Assembly: GCA_964624765.1 (NCBI GenBank)
Contig: CAZUZO010000083.1
Location: 1 to 16,448, forward strand
Length of the DNA stretch: 16,448 nucleotides
Direction: 5' to 3'
From: JAGTVB01 sp964624765
Lineage (GTDB): Bacteria > Pseudomonadota > Gammaproteobacteria > HK1
Notes under the pieces: model-generated
What the model was told of the DNA's origin: nothing
The model's database searches: none
Seen by the model: the letters and a program-made list of their open reading frames with translations, nothing else
Translations under genes and position numbers: made by a program
In this document: positions 15,018 to 16,448 of the stretch, one piece after another
Layout of the letters: every line of letters starts with the position of its first letter
Numbering within the stretch: position 1 is the first letter of the stretch

Positions 15018-15359
15018 ATGTCTGATAACAAGGTCATTGGATATATAGCGTTGCTTAATGATGGCAAAGCGCTGGCAAATAAGAATGCTTACATAATCGC
15101 TGGCTCAGAGGAAGATATGAAGCTGTATATCTCAAAATTATCTACCAGAAAAGTGAAAGAATTTACAATAAGAAAAATCAGATCTGCCGAAATACTTCAA
15201 CGTTTGTCGCAGGGGCTGCATTTTGTATTCGATGGTGTTGCCTGTCAACGCTTTTTCCCAGTTGCCCTCAAAGCGGGCATGGAAATAGATCAAGAACAAT
15301 GTCCAGATAGCTCTCTTGAAAACCTACATTTTATGCGAGTTGGTATACCAAAATCATGA
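15018..15359 (+). CDS. Hypothetical protein, AT-rich gene
   Basis: This 113-aa soluble protein starts MSDNKVIGYIALLNDGKALA, continues with ANKNAYIIAGSEEDMKLYIS and carries a mixed alpha/beta pattern to the end. I do not recognise the family. Codon use is AT-rich (many AAA, ATA, TTA) compared with the core genes, so it is probably acquired. The ribosome site is weak. Its TGA overlaps the ATG of the next small frame (ATGA at 15356-15359), which suggests coupled translation. Confidence 0.6.
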   Translation: MSDNKVIGYIALLNDGKALANKNAYIIAGSEEDMKLYISKLSTRKVKEFTIRKIRSAEILQRLSQGLHFVFDGVACQRFFPVALKAGMEIDQEQCPDSSLENLHFMRVGIPKS

Positions 15360-15427
15360 ATAACTGCTCGCAATGCTGCGGTGTCAGGGTTGGACATAAC
15401 ATGCGTTGGTTGGTTGCTGTGCGATGA
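15356..15427 (+). CDS. Very small frame overlapping both neighbours
   Basis: This 23-codon frame starts in the ATGA overlap with the gene before it and ends in an ATGA overlap with the next. It begins MNNCSQCCGVRVGHNM, with a Cys cluster resembling half a zinc-binding site. It may be a tiny gene. It may instead be the true N-terminus of the next protein, separated from it by a frameshift near 15424. Confidence 0.3.
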   Translation: MNNCSQCCGVRVGHNMRWLVAVR

Positions 15428-15687
15428 TTGTAATACACGAACCGTCTTCCAACATCAAGGCCAACGAAGACAGGGAACTTGAGGAGTTCATTGAAGGGTG
15501 GCATTTCGATCGGAAGTCACGCAAGCTTGCTCGGGATATGGCAAGCTTTTTCTTGCAGTCTTATGATCACCTGGGCGTTGGTCATCGTTTCGGCAGTCTA
15601 ATGACCTGTGCCCCTGAGGCAGCCGAACCCCTTGCGGCAAGGGGTGTGTGCGGCAGGGATGCCGGACCGCCGGTGGGCATAGCGTAG
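15424..15687 (+). CDS. Hypothetical protein, possibly truncated
   Basis: From ATG 15424 this gives 87 residues. The first 60 or so read protein-like (ANEDRELEEFIEGWHFDRKS, then KLARDMASFFLQSYDHLG). The last part, from about 15600, becomes GC-rich and Gly/Ala/Pro-rich and overlaps a minus-strand small gene, so the real protein probably breaks near 15600. No family recognised. It is linked to the preceding small frames by ATGA overlaps. There may be an alternative start upstream if the two frames are one gene. Confidence 0.4.
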   Translation: MIVIHEPSSNIKANEDRELEEFIEGWHFDRKSRKLARDMASFFLQSYDHLGVGHRFGSLMTCAPEAAEPLAARGVCGRDAGPPVGIA

Positions 15688-15765
15688 TCTGCCGGCCACT
15701 TCGGCACGTAGTTCCATCCGCTCTTTCCCGGAAAGCCCTTCGGTGATGCCGTCGGTGGATGACAT
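15598..15765 (-). CDS. Small hypothetical protein, possibly a gene 5' fragment
   Basis: This 55-codon frame is preceded by a very strong ribosome site (GGGGAGGAGTT just before the ATG). The first 37 residues (SSTDGITEGLSGKERMELRA, then AGRLRYAHRRSG) look like a real N-terminus. The tail is Cys/Gly-rich and runs through the hairpin CCCCTTG-CGG-CAAGGGG (about 15628-15644). It points away from the RES toxin gene, in the same direction, 150 bp downstream of it. It may be a 5' fragment of a lost gene. No family recognised. Confidence 0.35.
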   Translation of the reverse strand: MSSTDGITEGLSGKERMELRAEVAGRLRYAHRRSGIPAAHTPCRKGFGCLRGTGH

Positions 15766-15912
15766 AACTCCTCCCCTCCATCGCATGCCTTCTAAAACCG
15801 ACAATTGATCCTTCTGATTCTCCCGGAATCAACCAGCGATGCCAGCACAAGATCGAAGACTGTGGGGCCATACCTACCCTGGCTTCAATCGAGTCAGACT
15901 CTATTTTTTTCT

Positions 15913-16392
15913 TTACGCGGAAGCAACCAAGCGAGGGTCCAGGATCGCTGGCGCCGGATCCGACGCCGATATGCTCCCAAATTCCGGATGCCGTGGGTTG
16001 ATCAGAACATTGGGTTCGAAGGGGGACAATACCGAAGGCACGACGAGAACGGCGCTTTCCAAGCTGTCGTACCAGGCATCCCCGTAAGGTTGGCTCGGCC
16101 CGTAGGGATAGGCGTCCCAGCCCGGCAGGTCAGTCGGTTCCAGCATCTTGCACGACGTCGCGGCCGGAATCGACACGCGCACGAACCGCATTCCGGGGGG
16201 CAGAGAGGCAACGCCCCAGTGGACCACGTTCTCCAGAACAGCGAGGGAGTAGGCCGTGGCCGCGTGTACGATGTAGCGACCCGGACTGCACCAGCGGCTT
16301 CCATACTTGAACGCCCCGCCACCATCCAGAATAGGGTAGTCGACGTGACCTAAGCGGTAGGCGATGAGTTCGACTTCACACCGGAAGCCCAT
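15913..16392 (-). CDS. RES-domain toxin, NAD+-degrading family
   Basis: This 159-aa protein matches the RES family, toxins of the RES/Xre type II toxin-antitoxin systems, which degrade NAD+ by phosphorolysis or hydrolysis (family knowledge). The conserved core is visible: AYRLGHVDYP at the start, FKYGSRWCSPGR with Arg33, LAVLENVVH with Glu54, GDAWYDSLESAVLVVPS with Ser113, and the closing NVLINPRHPEF. Length is typical. The ATG at 16392 overlaps the end of the upstream frame by 17 bp, so translation of toxin and antitoxin is coupled. No substitution of a key residue was noticed, so it could be active. It ends with TAA at 15913-15915. Confidence 0.9.
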   Translation of the reverse strand: MGFRCEVELIAYRLGHVDYPILDGGGAFKYGSRWCSPGRYIVHAATAYSLAVLENVVHWGVASLPPGMRFVRVSIPAATSCKMLEPTDLPGWDAYPYGPSQPYGDAWYDSLESAVLVVPSVLSPFEPNVLINPRHPEFGSISASDPAPAILDPRLVASA

Positions 16393-16448
16393 GCACGCCT
16401 CGTTCGATGATCGCCTCCACCTGCCGGCCGCCGATTTCCGTCAAGGCG
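16376..16448 (-). CDS. C-terminal end of the probable RES-partner antitoxin (partial)
   Basis: The last 23 codons run off the right edge of the window and read LTEIGGRQVEAIIERGVHGL before PV and the TGA at 16376-16378. This fits the C-terminal end of Xre/MbcA/ParS-type (DUF2384) antitoxins, where a (E/Q)VExxLxRxxxGV pattern is usual. Assignment rests mainly on position, directly upstream of and overlapping a RES gene. The body of the protein, including any helix-turn-helix, lies outside the window. Confidence 0.6.
   Translation of the reverse strand, partial: ALTEIGGRQVEAIIERGVHGLPV

Noticed and set aside
15805..16353. Long plus-strand frame over the RES gene
   Set aside because: Antisense to a well-matched RES toxin; no motifs of its own.
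1..16448. CRISPR arrays, riboswitches, rRNA, replication origin
   Set aside because: No regularly spaced repeats, no recognisable riboswitch core and no rRNA sequence were seen.

Overview
The window looks like a GC-rich gammaproteobacterial chromosome, probably from an environmental or chemotroph-like lineage. The evidence is the mutY-yggX pair, the fmdB-DUF502-aspS order and tRNAs with encoded CCA ends. Species cannot be told from the sequence. From about 1 to 11.6 kb it is mostly ordinary core genome. From about 11.6 kb to the right edge it is a decayed accessory region entered just past the 3' end of a tRNA-Lys gene.

Core part, nearly all on the minus strand. tRNA-Phe (269-344) has an integrase N-terminal fragment immediately past its 3' end (1-179). 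To its right, in transcription order, lie a START-like lipid-binding-type protein, mutY (adenine glycosylase) and yggX (iron trafficking/oxidative protection). Next come argH (last step of arginine synthesis), a formyltransferase of the Fmt superfamily and panD, the only plus-strand core gene (beta-alanine for pantothenate). An ABC-2 exporter pair (ATPase and permease, overlapping by 4 bp) follows, then aspS, a DUF502 membrane protein and an FmdB-type zinc ribbon protein, in the common gammaproteobacterial order.

The spaces between these genes are filled with small repeats. Three full copies and one half copy of a roughly 140-bp element with 17-bp terminal inverted repeats (called R1 here) sit at 2364, 4961, 5776 and 7701, each touching or nearly touching a gene end. 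A second element (M1, 9662-9878) has 16-bp inverted ends and is flanked by TTA on both sides. Its right-hand TTA is the stop codon of the DUF502 gene. A shorter relative (M2, about 12487-12608) does the same to a minus-strand reading frame. A third dispersed hairpin repeat precedes tRNA-Lys.

Accessory part, right of tRNA-Lys (11551-11626). It holds the C-terminal stub of a tyrosine integrase joined directly to an IS630-family transposase that has lost its N-terminal half, then M2. A gene of unknown function follows that appears broken by two frameshifts, then a SEC-C/pRiA4b-ORF3 protein and a second integrase stub whose catalytic Tyr is changed to Cys. After these come AT-richer hypothetical genes linked by ATGA overlaps. 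A RES-domain toxin gene lies at the right edge, with the last codons of its upstream partner, the likely antitoxin, running off the window. No CRISPR array, rRNA or intact integrase was seen. The best candidates for something undescribed are the R1 and M1/M2 repeats and the frameshifted gene.
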